A stretch of 64,000 bases of DNA, taken from NCBI GenBank assembly GCA_028456385.1, contig JALNQF010000041.1, positions 225,685 to 289,684 on the forward strand, given 5' to 3'. Below are positions 35,572 to 47,506 of the stretch, piece after piece (within the stretch, counting starts at the first letter, position 1; the number at the start of each line of letters is the position of its first letter). The position numbers and the translations under genes were made by a program. The DNA comes from Ophiosphaerella korrae. Lineage: Eukaryota > Ascomycota > Dothideomycetes > Pleosporales > Phaeosphaeriaceae. The notes beneath the pieces were generated by a model. It was not told where the DNA came from. It did no database searches and was given only the letters and a program-made list of their open reading frames with translations.

Positions 35572-36791
35572 TGCTTCATGATGCGTACAGTTAGCGGTAT
35601 ATGAGGACTTCTATTCAGAATAGTTGCATGGATTGAGGAATCTCTGCGACATTGATACGTATTCCAGTAAAACTCTCAGGTCTTGACTACTAAACGCTGT
35701 ACAGACACGTATCAGCTAATTTGCTCTAATGACTGCAGCTTAGAACTGTTAAGTATGATTTGGAGTGTGGATCGTTGAGATTTCTTAATCTTTGAATCCT
35801 TTGCTTTAACTTCTATCATTGGCAAGAAACAGGCAATCACCATGAATACTATGGTACTATTAAACTATACAATTAGCTTTGTATACCACCACTGGCCATT
35901 CAATGCGAGCTTGATTGCAGTTCACAACATGTATGCTCTGTTTTCGCGAAGATCACGTGCACATGAAGTGTGAAAAGAGGGAAAGTGAGGCCGGCAAGAT
36001 GAAATGGCGAAAATGATAGTTTCTTCAACAACAGCAAAGAAGGTGGTGTAGATGGGCGGTATTCGGAATGATTAGGTATGGATATTGACACATGCCAAAA
36101 CTGACTAGTGTGCCAAGAGAAGTTAGCGGTAGTGAAGGCGTGGTCCTGCAGTGGTGACGAATAAGATGAGGGCAAATCTCAATCTCAGTCGCATCGGTGA
36201 TTGCACGCGAGCTGGAGGGGTAGCAAACCAGGGAAGACCTGGTGAGGCCAAGGTCCCTGAGCAGATCATTGCCAGTACGTCATCGCTCGCCGAGCAGTTT
36301 TATTCGGAGAAGCTTTGAGCGTGGGGTGCGGGGCTTTTCTGGAGTGCGGCGAATTTTTTTTGGCACAATGTATCTCAATTGTTTTTTTCCCTTCCTCTTC
36401 TGTACTAGTAGCTTACTCAACACGCTGGTGGTTGCTCAGCAGGTTGGCATTTCTCAAGCGCGGGGTTGGCGTTATTATATAGCCTTCGTAAGCTGCACCC
36501 GAAGATACCCTTACCAAAAGCAACCGTCTGCTTGCCGAAGACGTATATATTGGAGCTCAAGCAGCAATTTTAGCATTTGGGCATGACCTTTGAAGACGTC
36601 ACGGCTTACATCCCACGCGATTTGGGGTTGTGATAAGAAGCACAAAAGCACTGACAAGCCAGTCAACAACGCAAACATCGGTCCGGACCATTCGCCGAAG
36701 GCCCGTATACCCAACATAAACAAGCCCGGTCTCCCTTCGCAGCTGCACACATTCCAGTCTAGCGACTGATACGCATAGAGAAACTGCAATC
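35572..36791. other. Intergenic, 1.2 kb, hexokinase upstream region
   Basis: No gene recognised. Short frames on both strands have no family likeness. Confidence 0.5.
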
Positions 36792-38392
36792 ATGGTGCTC
36801 GGTGCAAGGAAAGCTCCGTCCCGAAAGGGTATGATAACACCTGCAAAGCTGAGATGCGATTTGGGCCAGGATAACAATTGTCATAGGCTCTTTCGCGGAT
36901 ATGCCGACAGATCTCAAGAGTCAAATCGACAAGCTTGAAGAGCTGTTTATCGTTCCCACGGCCAAGCTCAAGGAGATATCCAATCACTTCGTCACTGAGC
37001 TGGAAAAGGGTCTTTCGAAAGAGGGCGGGTCTATTGTGAGTTCTACAGCTTTGTATAGCATCAACGAGGCACTGACGTAGCCAGCCCATGATACCGACCT
37101 GGTGCATGGCCTTCCCTGACGGCCACGAAAAGGGAAGCTATCTCGCGCTTGACATGGGTGGTACCAATCTTCGTGTCTGCGAGGTCACCTTGACAGAAGA
37201 GCAGGGCGAGTTTGAGATCATACAATCAAAGTATCGTATGCCTGAAGAGCTTAAGGCTGGTACGGCCGAAGAACTCTGGGGTTACGTTGCGGACTGCCTG
37301 CAGCAATTCATCGACTACCAACACGAGGACGAACAACTGGACCACCTACCACTCGGTTTCACCTTCTCCTACCCAGTAACACAGGATGCCATTGACCATG
37401 GTACGCTCCAACGATGGACAAAAGGCTTCGATATTCAGGGTGTTGAGGGTCATGATGTTGTACCTCAATTCCAAAAGGCGCTGGAGGAAAGAAGTCTCCC
37501 TATCAAATTGGTTGCTCTAGTTAACGATACCACCGGTACCATGATCGCATCTGCGTACACCGATACAGATATGAAGGTCGGCTGCATATTTGGTACAGGC
37601 TGCAATGCCGCCTATATGGAAGAGTGCGGCGCTATCCCTAAGCTTGAACACTTGAACCTCGACCCCAAGCTTCCCATGGCAATTAACTGCGAATGGGGCG
37701 CCTTTGACAACGAACACAAAGTCCTTCCCCGCACCCCCTACGACGTAATAATCGATAAAGAATCTCCCCGGCCCGGCCAACAATCCTTCGAAAAAATGGT
37801 TGCAGGCCTCTACCTCGGCGAAATCTTCCGCCTTGTTCTCCTCGACCTACACAAGGGCCATGAATGCACTATCTTCCAATCCCAAGACACCTCTAAGCTG
37901 AACAAACCCTACTCCCTCGACGCCGGCTTCCTCGCCGCCATCGAAGAAGACCGCTTCGAAAACCTGACGGACACAGGCGACCTCTTCGAAACCAAACTCG
38001 GCATCGCCTGCACCAAGCCCGAACTCGAGCTCATCCGCCGCCTCGCTGAACTCATTGGCACCCGTGCCGCCCGCCTCACTGCCTGCGGCGTGTCCGCCAT
38101 CTGCAAACACAAGAACTGGTCGAATGTCCATGTCGGCGCAGACGGCTCCGTCTTCACAAAGTACCCGCACTTTAAGATCCGCCAGGCGCAGGCGCTCAAG
38201 GAGATTTTAGACTGGCCCGCCAAGTTTGGCAAGGGGAGGGGTGATCCGATTGAGGTTTTGCCGGCTGAGGACGGGTCGGGCGTGGGTGCTGCATTGATTG
38301 CGGCATTGACGGTTAAGAGGGTGAAGGAGGGGCAACTCGCGGGAATTAGGGATTGCGAGAGTTTGTTGAAGCTGGTACCGAAGGTAAAGTAG
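36792..38392 (+). CDS. hxk1: Hexokinase
   Basis: Exons 36792-36828, 36887-37035 and 37085-38392 give 497 residues, the family norm. Motifs visible are phosphate-binding LALDMGGTNLRVCEV, sugar-binding LGFTFSYPVTQ and LQRWTKGF, the catalytic Asp in VALVNDTTGTM, and GTGCNAAYME. The enzyme phosphorylates hexoses, the first step of glycolysis, in the cytosol. The GHDVVPQFQ block and overall match favour the hexokinase (HxkA) rather than the glucokinase branch. The first exon is only 37 nt and places the start at MVLGARKAPSRKG. Whether it also has a sugar-signalling role cannot be told from sequence. Confidence 0.94.
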
Positions 38393-38806
38393 AGCTGTGT
38401 ATGCAGCAAAGCAGAAGGGTTGTATATATGACAATTGGGAATGGTCTTGTATGTATTTTGCGATCACGAATTTGCGGTTAAGTGTGAGATGGACAGTGAG
38501 TAAGGTCCTGCGGCAATATTTCCAAGGCCATGTTTGACCTCAGAGGCAAAGACACCAAGTTCCTTCATTCACCTTTTTGCCTACCCTAATTGTGCTAAAT
38601 AATTCTTCCGCATTATCTTTGTGCCAGCCATGTAAAGAGCACCACGCGAGGCCTCGATATAGAAACCGTGGGTTGGTTTATCAGAATTTCTTAAACACCA
38701 GCTCGAAATATATCCAGCGTGATTAAAATATGGTCCTGTAGATAATTACCTGCCATCTCTAACAGTACATAAGTCGTCATAAACCTTCCAATCAGGATCA
38801 GGCCAT
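38393..38806. other. Convergent intergenic, 414 bases
   Basis: The 3' flanks of hexokinase and the third HET gene. Nothing else seen. Confidence 0.5.
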
Positions 38807-41005
38807 CTACACCAGTGCAATAGTTCTCCAAAATCCCTTTGGGTGATCTCCGATATTACTAATACCAACCCTATATGTTGTCACCATGTCCATGATTCCA
38901 ACACGTATATATTCTTCCTCGACCGCGGTAGCTTCAAGCAGAAGACAGCAATCCGTCATAATTCTTTCAGTACGCGGATGCGGCCCGCCATGCGTGCGAT
39001 CGATATAATACGTATAAAGCACAAGAACGTCGTAGATACCTTTTTTAGGACCTTCAAGATCGAGAGCGACAAACTGGCGGTTCTTGATTTCTAGTCTATC
39101 GCATATGCCGCGTATTATGATTTTGCCAGAAGGCGAAGAGATTAGTGGTTCCGAACTCCAGCGTACGTCTGTATGCAAGATCTGGGCTTGATATACGAGC
39201 ACATCTTCCGGAGAATTTGTTGATGCATTGACCCATGAATCCAGATTTGAAAAATTGACCGATTGGCTGGCCCATGATCTCCCATTTGGCTGGAAGATAA
39301 TGATGCTCTTATGTGGGAATGACGTCCATGTCCAGCTGGGGCGGCGGTTTGTATACGTCCATTCCTGTTTCTTGGAGAGGAAGTGCGATATAGACCACCT
39401 CAGGTTCAAAATTAGGTTTTTCCGCCACAGCCCAACAACGGGTTCATCACCACTGAGTTCCTGGTATAACCGAACCGCTCCCGCGAGAGCAGCATAATTA
39501 TCGCTGGCTTTGGTAAGATTCCGAGATGTGTAGTCCTTGACCCAAGTCCACCACAGCTCGTCTGGTGTTGTATCACGATACCGCGACGTATGAGTGCGAA
39601 ACGGAAGAGAATGGCTATCTAGTTTTCCAATGTACCTGCCCCTGAAACCGACGGCACCGAAATGACTAAATCCATCTTCTGATTCCACACGCGTGGCGCA
39701 CTGCCAAAAGAATTGAGTCCGCGTCGAATGCAATATTCGCTGTGAGAGAACTTTCTCTTGGAATATCCATGCCCGTTGGTTGACAATTGTGTTTGTCATA
39801 TCCTCCCGCAGCGCGATTTGGAATTCCTCGTACTTGTTTATGTCTCGGGCAGCGAATTCGGAGGGAAATCGTGACGATCCGTTGAATTGGGTTGCTGGCG
39901 GAATAACTGATTGGAAAATACATGGTTCATGGCAATTTCGAGCACTGGTTGCTGATAATGTCACGTCTGCGCCGCGATATATCGATGCCATTTTGGCCGA
40001 CTCTATTTGCCAGTCATGCGAAGAGTCTTGTACAATGCACATGCTGTCTATCCAGAGATAGCGGTACTCTAACTCTTGGGTAATTTTAATGGAATCTTGA
40101 AACAATCTTGGAAGTTCGTTGAAGTTTATGCCCTGACTGTGGTATGTGCTGAGATTGATTGAAGTAGTCTTGCAGTTTACATCTATGCCACCCCATACGT
40201 GGCTAAGAACTACGTAACCTTGTTCGTACAGGTTAAAATCTTGCGTCGATACCAGTTTCACTGATAGAGGTGACTTCTGAGTTACTGAAATTTTAAGAAC
40301 TCGTGAAGCTGGTGGCGTAGTTGGGTCAAGGGTCCTTCTACAAGCTGGATGGTTCTTCTTGCATTCGTTCAACCATGCTTGAATTGTGGGGACGCGTGAT
40401 TCGAAGTCCAGTGGGCTTGAGCTGCTCCACATTGCGCGGTCTTGAATCTTCCCTACGTTCACACGGTTTGTTGGCTGATATGTATGCTGCCAATTTGATA
40501 TAGACTCACCTGGGCTGAAATGTATGAGGCATTTTGCTTTACCGTATGTTTCTTGAAACTCAAAGTTTTGAAGATTTTCAATACTTCCCAAAAATACGGA
40601 GCATTCCAAAAAACCGGCCCCGGTGGATATCTCTGGGTGGCAATGAGATAAACGGTGATTTAGAGTGATTGAAATGCGGCTGGTGAGAAAGTCCGCATTT
40701 AGCCATACGCTTCCCTTGGCCACTGGTGATCCAATCAATAATTCGTGAAGATAGTCGCAAAGCCGGCAAGTTTTTGCACATTCCTCAAATTCAATATAGC
40801 TAAGATGAAAAGAAACTGTTGACGGCTGTTCCCAGTAATCTTCGTTCAATTGCGATGGCTGCTCTCTGTAGTCTTCGTCCAACTGCCAAATCAATATTTT
40901 GTCCTCGCACTCAGAGCAATATGTTTCTTTCGTGCGAGCGTAAAAATTTGGATCACTGTTCTCGTCGATAGACGTGGTGTTTGCACTGTTTCGCCAGCAA
41001 AGCAT
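38807..41005 (-). CDS. HET-domain protein, apparently intact
   Basis: 732 residues in one frame. An N-terminal zinc-finger-like Cys pattern (YCSECEDK, then CAKTCRLCDYL) precedes the HET domain at about residue 265: YVVLSHVWGG, YRYLWIDSMCIVQDSSHDW, and KMASIYRGADVTLSA. The sequence RAWIFQEKVLSQRILH follows, standard for the long HET subclass. The stretch coding for ESISNWQHT... (40509-40453, 57 nt, GTGAGT donor, GTAG acceptor) could be an in-frame intron, which would give 713 residues. An 11-residue unit, QLxEDYxEQPS, is repeated twice near residue 50. HET proteins are linked to non-self recognition and programmed cell death. The partner is unknown. It is the only HET gene of the three here with no break. 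Confidence 0.87.
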   Translation of the reverse strand: MLCWRNSANTTSIDENSDPNFYARTKETYCSECEDKILIWQLDEDYREQPSQLNEDYWEQPSTVSFHLSYIEFEECAKTCRLCDYLHELLIGSPVAKGSVWLNADFLTSRISITLNHRLSHCHPEISTGAGFLECSVFLGSIENLQNFEFQETYGKAKCLIHFSPGESISNWQHTYQPTNRVNVGKIQDRAMWSSSSPLDFESRVPTIQAWLNECKKNHPACRRTLDPTTPPASRVLKISVTQKSPLSVKLVSTQDFNLYEQGYVVLSHVWGGIDVNCKTTSINLSTYHSQGINFNELPRLFQDSIKITQELEYRYLWIDSMCIVQDSSHDWQIESAKMASIYRGADVTLSATSARNCHEPCIFQSVIPPATQFNGSSRFPSEFAARDINKYEEFQIALREDMTNTIVNQRAWIFQEKVLSQRILHSTRTQFFWQCATRVESEDGFSHFGAVGFRGRYIGKLDSHSLPFRTHTSRYRDTTPDELWWTWVKDYTSRNLTKASDNYAALAGAVRLYQELSGDEPVVGLWRKNLILNLRWSISHFLSKKQEWTYTNRRPSWTWTSFPHKSIIIFQPNGRSWASQSVNFSNLDSWVNASTNSPEDVLVYQAQILHTDVRWSSEPLISSPSGKIIIRGICDRLEIKNRQFVALDLEGPKKGIYDVLVLYTYYIDRTHGGPHPRTERIMTDCCLLLEATAVEEEYIRVGIMDMVTTYRVGISNIGDHPKGFWRTIALV

Positions 41006-41642
41006 TTTGTCAGGGTGACAGGAAAAAAGGGTATAATTACTTCTTCATATCAACCTTCCACAAAACGAATAAGAAGTTTTGCTCCTCGGTAACAAAGGTA
41101 TGGATCGTTGAGCTAAAACGGCTGTCTTGATGGCTGCCTGCGCGAGTCTTACATCGTGGTGGGGTTATTTATACACCCATGTGCGCCAAGTGCGCCTCTC
41201 TTTCTGAAGTACGTAGAAGTAATTTTTCAGTGCATGCCGCCTGAACAACGTATGAGCTCGACAACTGTTGTTCATACTGCCAGGCCTATAGTCGCGACAG
41301 ATTCGTGGACAGTCTCGCCTCGTATACGTTGATAATTCCTAAAATCTTGATAAAAAGCCCACTATTAGTAGAGGGACAAAGACCCAATCAAAATCAAGTT
41401 TCTGAGCTTGACTTCAAATAGAAACTCCAGTGTTGCAATCATTTCCTTGAAGACGTTCTACCTGGATGGTTCACAGTGGAAACAACGAACCTCGGCAGTA
41501 TTCACGTTCCTAGATTTACCCCACACCATCTCCCTATCCCGAGCCACAACTACAACCCTGCATATCCAATCAATACAAACATAAGTACATACATAAAACC
41601 GAATCTGTCAACTCCACACTGATTCTTTTCTTTTCCAATAAA
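41006..41642. other. Divergent intergenic, 637 bases
   Basis: Upstream regions of the HET gene (-) and the thioredoxin-fold gene (+). No element recognised. Confidence 0.5.
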
Positions 41643-43151
41643 ATGTCTCAACCTACACTGGAATTCAACTACGACATATCCTGCCCCTTTGCCTACATCG
41701 CCTCCACACGCGTCAAAGCCCTCGCCACCCGCACAAATGCTAGTTTGACCTACCGCCCAGTCCTTCTGGGCGCTATATACCGCGCAACATCTGCTCCTCA
41801 AGGCGCCGCCGGCTCAGCGAGCGATGTATATAACCCCACGAAGAAAGCGGTAGCCGGCCAATCCATGGCACGCACCCTAACACGGTACCAAATCAAATAC
41901 AATCCGCCGCCTCAACACCCCATGAAAAGCGTAAATGCCCTCCGTCTCCTATACTGCGTCCCAGACGGCGACCAACGACGAATCCTCACCGAGAAATTCT
42001 TCGAAGCGTACTGGTCCACCGGCCGCGACATCACCAACCCCCAAGTCCTTCTAGCCCTCGCCCAAGAATCCGGCATCCCCAGCGCATCCCAGCTAAACCT
42101 CGAAAGCTTCAACAACGCCTCCGCCCGCAAAGACCTCGAGACCGCCACCGCCGCCGCAATCCAGCGCGGCGCATTCGGCGTCCCCGGATTCTGGATCCCC
42201 GAAGCAGCGTGGACGGATGTGCATGGCGAGCCGCGAAAAGGACGGTTCTTCTGGGGCCAGGACCGCATGCACTTTGTGGAAGCCACGCTCTTGTCCCTCG
42301 GACAAAAGACGTGGCACACCGTGCCAAGCTTGCATGACCTGCTGCCACGCTGTACGCCCGCCAACAGCGTGCACGGCACCGTCAAGCTAGAGTTCTGGTT
42401 CGATTTCAGTAGCCCGTGGGCGTTCCTGGGGTACACGCAGCTGGCGCGCATGCAGCGCGCGTTTGGGCCCGGGCTGCAAATCGTGATGAAGCCGTTCTTG
42501 CTGGGCATTTTGTTTCGCGAGATTGGAGCGCCGAATTTGCCAGCGAGTACGGTTAGCGCTGCGAAGGCCGTGTGGGCGAGGCAGGATCATGCGGATTGGA
42601 CGGCGTTTTGGAATGCGGTGAATGAGCAGGAGGGACGGCGGGATAAGAATATCGACTTTCATTGGGCGGATGTGTTTCCAATCAGGACGCCGACGGTGTT
42701 GAGGGTTGCGATTGTGGAGCCGGAGACTGTGCCGACTTTATGTATGTTGTTGTTTGAAAGGTTCTTGAGATGTGTGCTGACAGTTGTAGATTATGCATGC
42801 TGGGAGCGTAATGCTAATGTCACTGACGACGCTGTTTTAGCAGAGGTACTTACAAAAGCCGGATACAATGCTTCTGATCTCATTGCCAAAGCCAATACGC
42901 CTGCAATCAAGACCAAACTTCGTGAATTGACTGCCGAGGCCAAAGAGCTCGGGATCTGCGGTGTGCCGACATATCGAGTGCTACGACAGGGCAGTGATGG
43001 TGCCTGGAATCTAGTTGGTGGGATTGTTTGGGGGCAAGACGAAATAAATGTTGTCGAAGACTTAATCGCGGGATGGGATCCCGAAAAGCCAACTGTCATT
43101 GCTGAACCTAGGAAAGCGGAGCAGGGAAGCAAGTTTAGTGCGCGATTGTAG
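41643..43151 (+). CDS. Tandem DSBA-like/HCCA isomerase (GST kappa-type) thioredoxin-fold protein
   Basis: The open frame is 502 codons and holds one in-frame intron at 42742-42789 (48 nt, GTATGT donor, GTTGTAG acceptor), giving about 486 residues. Two copies of the same domain lie end to end: LEFNYDISCPFAYIASTRV at the start and LEFWFDFSSPWAFLGYTQL at about residue 248. Each is followed by LLGAIYR/LLGILFRE-type helices and a late GVPGFWI/GVPTYRV cis-Pro motif. Family members are 2-hydroxychromene-2-carboxylate isomerases and kappa glutathione transferases, which use glutathione and a Ser in the xxSPWA motif. The duplicated layout is about twice the usual 200-220 residues. The substrate is unknown. 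There is no targeting signal. Confidence 0.87.
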   Translation: MSQPTLEFNYDISCPFAYIASTRVKALATRTNASLTYRPVLLGAIYRATSAPQGAAGSASDVYNPTKKAVAGQSMARTLTRYQIKYNPPPQHPMKSVNALRLLYCVPDGDQRRILTEKFFEAYWSTGRDITNPQVLLALAQESGIPSASQLNLESFNNASARKDLETATAAAIQRGAFGVPGFWIPEAAWTDVHGEPRKGRFFWGQDRMHFVEATLLSLGQKTWHTVPSLHDLLPRCTPANSVHGTVKLEFWFDFSSPWAFLGYTQLARMQRAFGPGLQIVMKPFLLGILFREIGAPNLPASTVSAAKAVWARQDHADWTAFWNAVNEQEGRRDKNIDFHWADVFPIRTPTVLRVAIVEPETVPTLCMLLFERFLRCVLTVVDYACWERNANVTDDAVLAEVLTKAGYNASDLIAKANTPAIKTKLRELTAEAKELGICGVPTYRVLRQGSDGAWNLVGGIVWGQDEINVVEDLIAGWDPEKPTVIAEPRKAEQGSKFSARL

Positions 43152-43381
43152 TGAGCTGCAAATGCGTAGCATAGTGTTTCTGAATTACGTTGCTGAGGAA
43201 TGTTCAAGTGTTACACATCTCATACTTATAGCCTAATGCTTGTTTCGGAGAACCTGGTTAGGGAAGAGATGATGATGCATGTGCGGGTTGAGACAACGAG
43301 AAGAAAGTTCCAGTGCATTGAACTGAGATACACACCAAAAGAAAAGTCTCTCCAACTCACCAAGCCCAAACACAAAAAGAC

Positions 43382-46300
43382 TCAAGCGCATCCAAAAGCC
43401 ACATTAGACCTCACAAGGGAAGGCCTGGAAGCACAATTCTGTTCCTCCAGCTCAGGCAACACGAATCTAGGACTACGGTACGTATACCCAACAAACGCCC
43501 CCTTTTTACGCAACTCAAGCACCGTGCGGCCCACCTGCGGATCACGCAACAATTTATCACGAGGCCGCTTCTTCTCTTTCTTGCGCCGTCTTATATTCTT
43601 TGCAGAATGCCATACCGGCTTACACGCAGGTGACACATGTTTGTCCGCCGTTGGCGTCGTTTCTGCGTCGACAAATATATTTTCTAAGTTCGGTAGTACA
43701 AAGTCATCGGCAGCTTCATAACTCGACGAATCAAGATGATCTGACGCGCTCATGATCTCATTCTCATCGTCAAAGTATTTCGTAATGGGTTGGTTGCCAT
43801 GTACACGCGGGACGAACGGGGGCCTCCTCATATGTAGCGTTGACCATTGGACGTTTCGGAAGAAGGGATGCGCCTTGATATCTTCAGCGTCGTTGGGATA
43901 GACAATGTGGCCGGCAGTATTGATGTTACGCAGACGCCGAGCGCCTACTGCTTTGTCGCGGAGCACCCAATCATTTTCGCGGTAGCGCTTTGCGGAGAGG
44001 CGATCCTGTCGTTCCTCGAGAAGCCTCATTATGAGATCAATGGCGTGTCGGGAGACGGGCATCAGAGGCACACGGTCAATGTTTGGCCGAGCGTAACGTT
44101 GTTCGTGAGGGAATCTTAACCAGCGTCCGTGATCCTGTGGAGAGTCAATGCTGCTTCGCGTATTGGTTTGCAAGTACATACCAATATTCGTGCTTTTGTA
44201 GCTTGACGATTTTCGCAAAAGAAAGGAGTGTAGCCATAGAGACACTGGCATCCATTAGTAGAGCTTGACAACGGTGAAGTTGTGAAGCCAGACCTCATAC
44301 AAAATGATACCAATACTCCACCAATCACATCGACCATCGTAGGCTGCGCCACGCACAACTTCTGGTGCCATGTACTGACTGGTACCCACAACACTTTTCG
44401 CAAATTGACGTCGTTGTGTGCGATTGAGCCAGTCGATGATTGGCCCGTTTACCCCATCCTTCTTTGTTCCAAATGGCCCATGGGGTGCTTGTCTGCCGTT
44501 GATCATCTCTAATGTCTTTTGCGCAGCTTGGCGCTCTTTATCTTCTTCGATGTCTTGAGCGTCGCCCTTTACTTGCATATCTAAGTCTTGGAGTAGACTA
44601 TACCGCTGTTCGTTGTAGTACGTCTGATTATGGGTCCAATGGCCATCAAAGGCGAGACCAAAGTCGGAAATTTTAAGGTGACCAGACGCCGTAATCAGAA
44701 AGTTATCTGGTTTGACATCGCGATGTATCCAATTCATCCGATGCGCTTCTTCGATGCAGAGAATCATCTCGGCGAGATACCACTTCGCTACACTCTCATC
44801 GAGAATATCCTCACGGAGGAGAAGGCCGAGGAAGTCTCCACCAACCATATATTCCATGACAAGATAGAGGTTGTTATTGTCTTGGAAAGCTGCCACCAAA
44901 GGGACAACCCAGCGCGAGTTCTCTGATGCCACTAGGAAATCTCTCTCAGCACGTAAATGGCCCTCTTGGCTATTGCGTAGCATGTCAGATTTTCTGATGA
45001 CTTTCATGGCAAATATTTGCTTGGCTTTGCGAGATGGCGGTTCTGGCTGCTCGGTGCTACGGATAGATGTGCCATCGACATGATGGATTTCACTACCACC
45101 CATTTCGTTGTTCTGCTCGCTCTTCTCGCGAACTAGCCGCACGACTCCAAAACTACCCTTCCCTAGCACTCTTATGATATCGTAATGGGATACATGCACG
45201 CCTTTGATACGTTGCCGGACCAGCGTCTTTGATTTTAGAACACGAGTTTGGCGGAGGTAGTAGCTTTCTGCAACGTACCAGGCTTTCCGCTGACCCTGGC
45301 GTTGTTCGTTGGATAGTGGCATGGTGAAAAGCTTCCGTTCCATATTGCAACGACGTAGAGATCGGGGCGTCTGCTTGGCTCCGAGAATTTGATCAAAATG
45401 GGACTCAAAGAAAACTTTAGAGGCAGCAGCGTTCTCAATCGTGGTCACAGATGGTTTCGATAAGCGCGGGGCATCTTGACGGGGAAACACAAGCCAGCTC
45501 GAAGTCATTCGCTCAGCTGCCGACTCGAAACCAACTGAATCGCATGGAGGCGCATGGCCAGATACATGATGGCTAAGATGCGTTGTTTCGGTAGAGATTG
45601 GAGCGCCAGAAGATACAACAGAGGTGGGCGCGGTAGATTGGCTGAGTGGAGCATTACTACTCCCCAGAGCAGCTTGAGGTGGTGTGGGCAAAGGAGACAC
45701 ATCGGAAGTTTGGGCTTGAGGTGCCATAGCTTCGTGAGTTTGATTGACAGCCTTATCAACATGTGCTGTTTGAACACTTGGTCGCGAGCTTAGTCTGGGA
45801 CGATGAATAACAGTTTCGTGATGAAACAGCGTATTTGAAATCTTGGTTGTAATATGCCGTGGAAAGCCTGGCGTTGATCTACTTATATGTAGACCAGCAG
45901 GGTGTGGGTCTTGTGAGCTCATAATAGGCTCGGATTCGCCATCAAAAACTGCGGCATTGGTGAGTTGAAGGAGAGAGGAGCTTCGGTGTTGAAGAGTAAG
46001 TTCTGGGAGGGTTACGGGTAAATTCGGGACACTAGGGCTCTTTAGGGGGCGAATGAGGATGTTTCGAGCGGTTTCCGCTCGTGTAGTACTTCCAGATGCG
46101 TTTGGTATAGACCCGTTGCTGCCTGCAATGGCCAAGGCAGAACTTGTGATGGGAACTTTTGTGGCGTTAGAAATAGAGTATTGGTATTTATGCAGGGAGC
46201 CTCTCTTACCTTTGCCATTGCGGAAGATAGAGAATATCCTGATGCTGCTCTTACGAAAGCTTTTGAAGGTCCGGGCAGCCGTCGTGACGGGCTGCGGCTG

Positions 46301-46432
46301 AGGCGTCTTTGCTCTTTCGGGAAGTAAACCTTGTTCGGCATCTTCCACAATACGTATCTTCCCCTTGTCTCTAGATGCCCATCGCGCGTTGTTGGTATCC
46401 TTTCTCTTCCGCGTGGGCACGAGGGACATCAT
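43382..46432 (-). CDS. NDR-like AGC protein kinase with long extensions
   Basis: Exons 46432-44294, 44244-44182 and 44134-43382. The frame stays open upstream to an ATG at 46558, but the ATG pair at 46432/46429 has a better context and a more protein-like start (MMSLVPTRKRKD). Kinase motifs are VLGKGSFGVVRLV, FAMKVIRKSDM, the loop WIHRDVKPDNFLI, and ISDFGLAFDGHW. An NDR-style insert before the activation segment follows (SVVGTSQYMAPEVV), then [20 protein letters not shown]. The C-terminal lobe includes HPFFRNVQWSTLHMRRPPFVPRV, an AGC tail. It resembles the fungal branch around S. pombe Ppk35 more than Cot1/Orb6 or Dbf2, but that placement is from memory of the motif only. The role is probably in growth or cell-cycle control. 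Confidence 0.82.
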
Positions 46433-47506
46433 CCTGTGGCGATGAAAGAACAGTGAATGCACTCGAAGTCTTCGAACTTGGGTAGTAATACGGCCTGGTC
46501 TCTGGTGCTGGGGAAGAATAGCAATGCGGAAGACATTGGAGAGAGCGAAGAATTGCAAGAGAGAGCAGTTGTTATTGATAGCAAGGAGCTATGAGACAAG
46601 AGAGGAAAGAAGACATGGGGATGTCGTGGGCTAGCAAGCACAACCAACTCTGACTTCTTCACGACATGCATGATCTTGAGATGAGCGAGCCTTGAGACGA
46701 ACGAAAGGTAGCTTATGGTTGTTGTCAAGGTAATAACCAAGAACATTGGAAGTGCGTACTGCAAAGCCGGCCATGAACAGAAGTAGGCCAACTCCTTTAG
46801 GTCTAGACTAACCGGCGAGGATTGGGGTTGCCAACGCACTCGTGATGTCGTTTCAACCAGATGCGAAGGACCGCATGATCTCGATGCTTGCCTATGATTC
46901 GTCCACGCGACAGGCGGGCTATTTGTCGACTGATTTTATATATCTTTTCCCATCCATCACGTCCACACGTAACTAACACCATTCTTCTCACAGTACAAAT
47001 ACCTCAATAACTCGATCAAATAAGGTGCTGCAGCAGCTCCACCAGGGACGGTTGTGGCGTCAACAGCTATCACCGCTTATCGATAAGCTACCGTCACACG
47101 CGCCACCAGCTTTAACCACTGCTACCACGGCCTCAAATCTCACATAGAGTGCCCTTCAACGGGAGGGCTGTATCCCGAAGTGCTCTTGAAGTGCCTTTTT
47201 TTCCCCATTAGAATCCTCGGCCAACATTTGCGCTCCCGGAGAGCAGCCTAAGGAAGCGGGGTAACCCGGAACTCGTCATTCATGCAAAACAAGACAAGAC
47301 AGGCAATAATAATATCGTCTCTCAATTAATGGTCCATGTTACAACAAGATCACTCAAAATCCGGCCTCAAGTCTAAATAATTTGAGCTATACCAACTTCC
47401 GGGTGCATAATATCTCTCCATATCGACACCTACACTTCGCCGAAACCAACAATCAAACAATCGAGCCCCATCAACAATATAATTATCCCTATCACCACCC
47501 AAAAAA
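46433..47506. other. Divergent intergenic, about 1.07 kb
   Basis: Upstream regions of the AGC kinase (-) and the Yippee-like gene (+). The first 126 bases extend the kinase frame and may be leader. No other gene or repeat was seen. Confidence 0.5.

Noticed and set aside
46180..46290. Possible intron in the AGC kinase N-terminus (GTAAGA, TCTAAC branch)
   Set aside because: Using the obvious acceptor shifts the frame; continuous reading is preferred.
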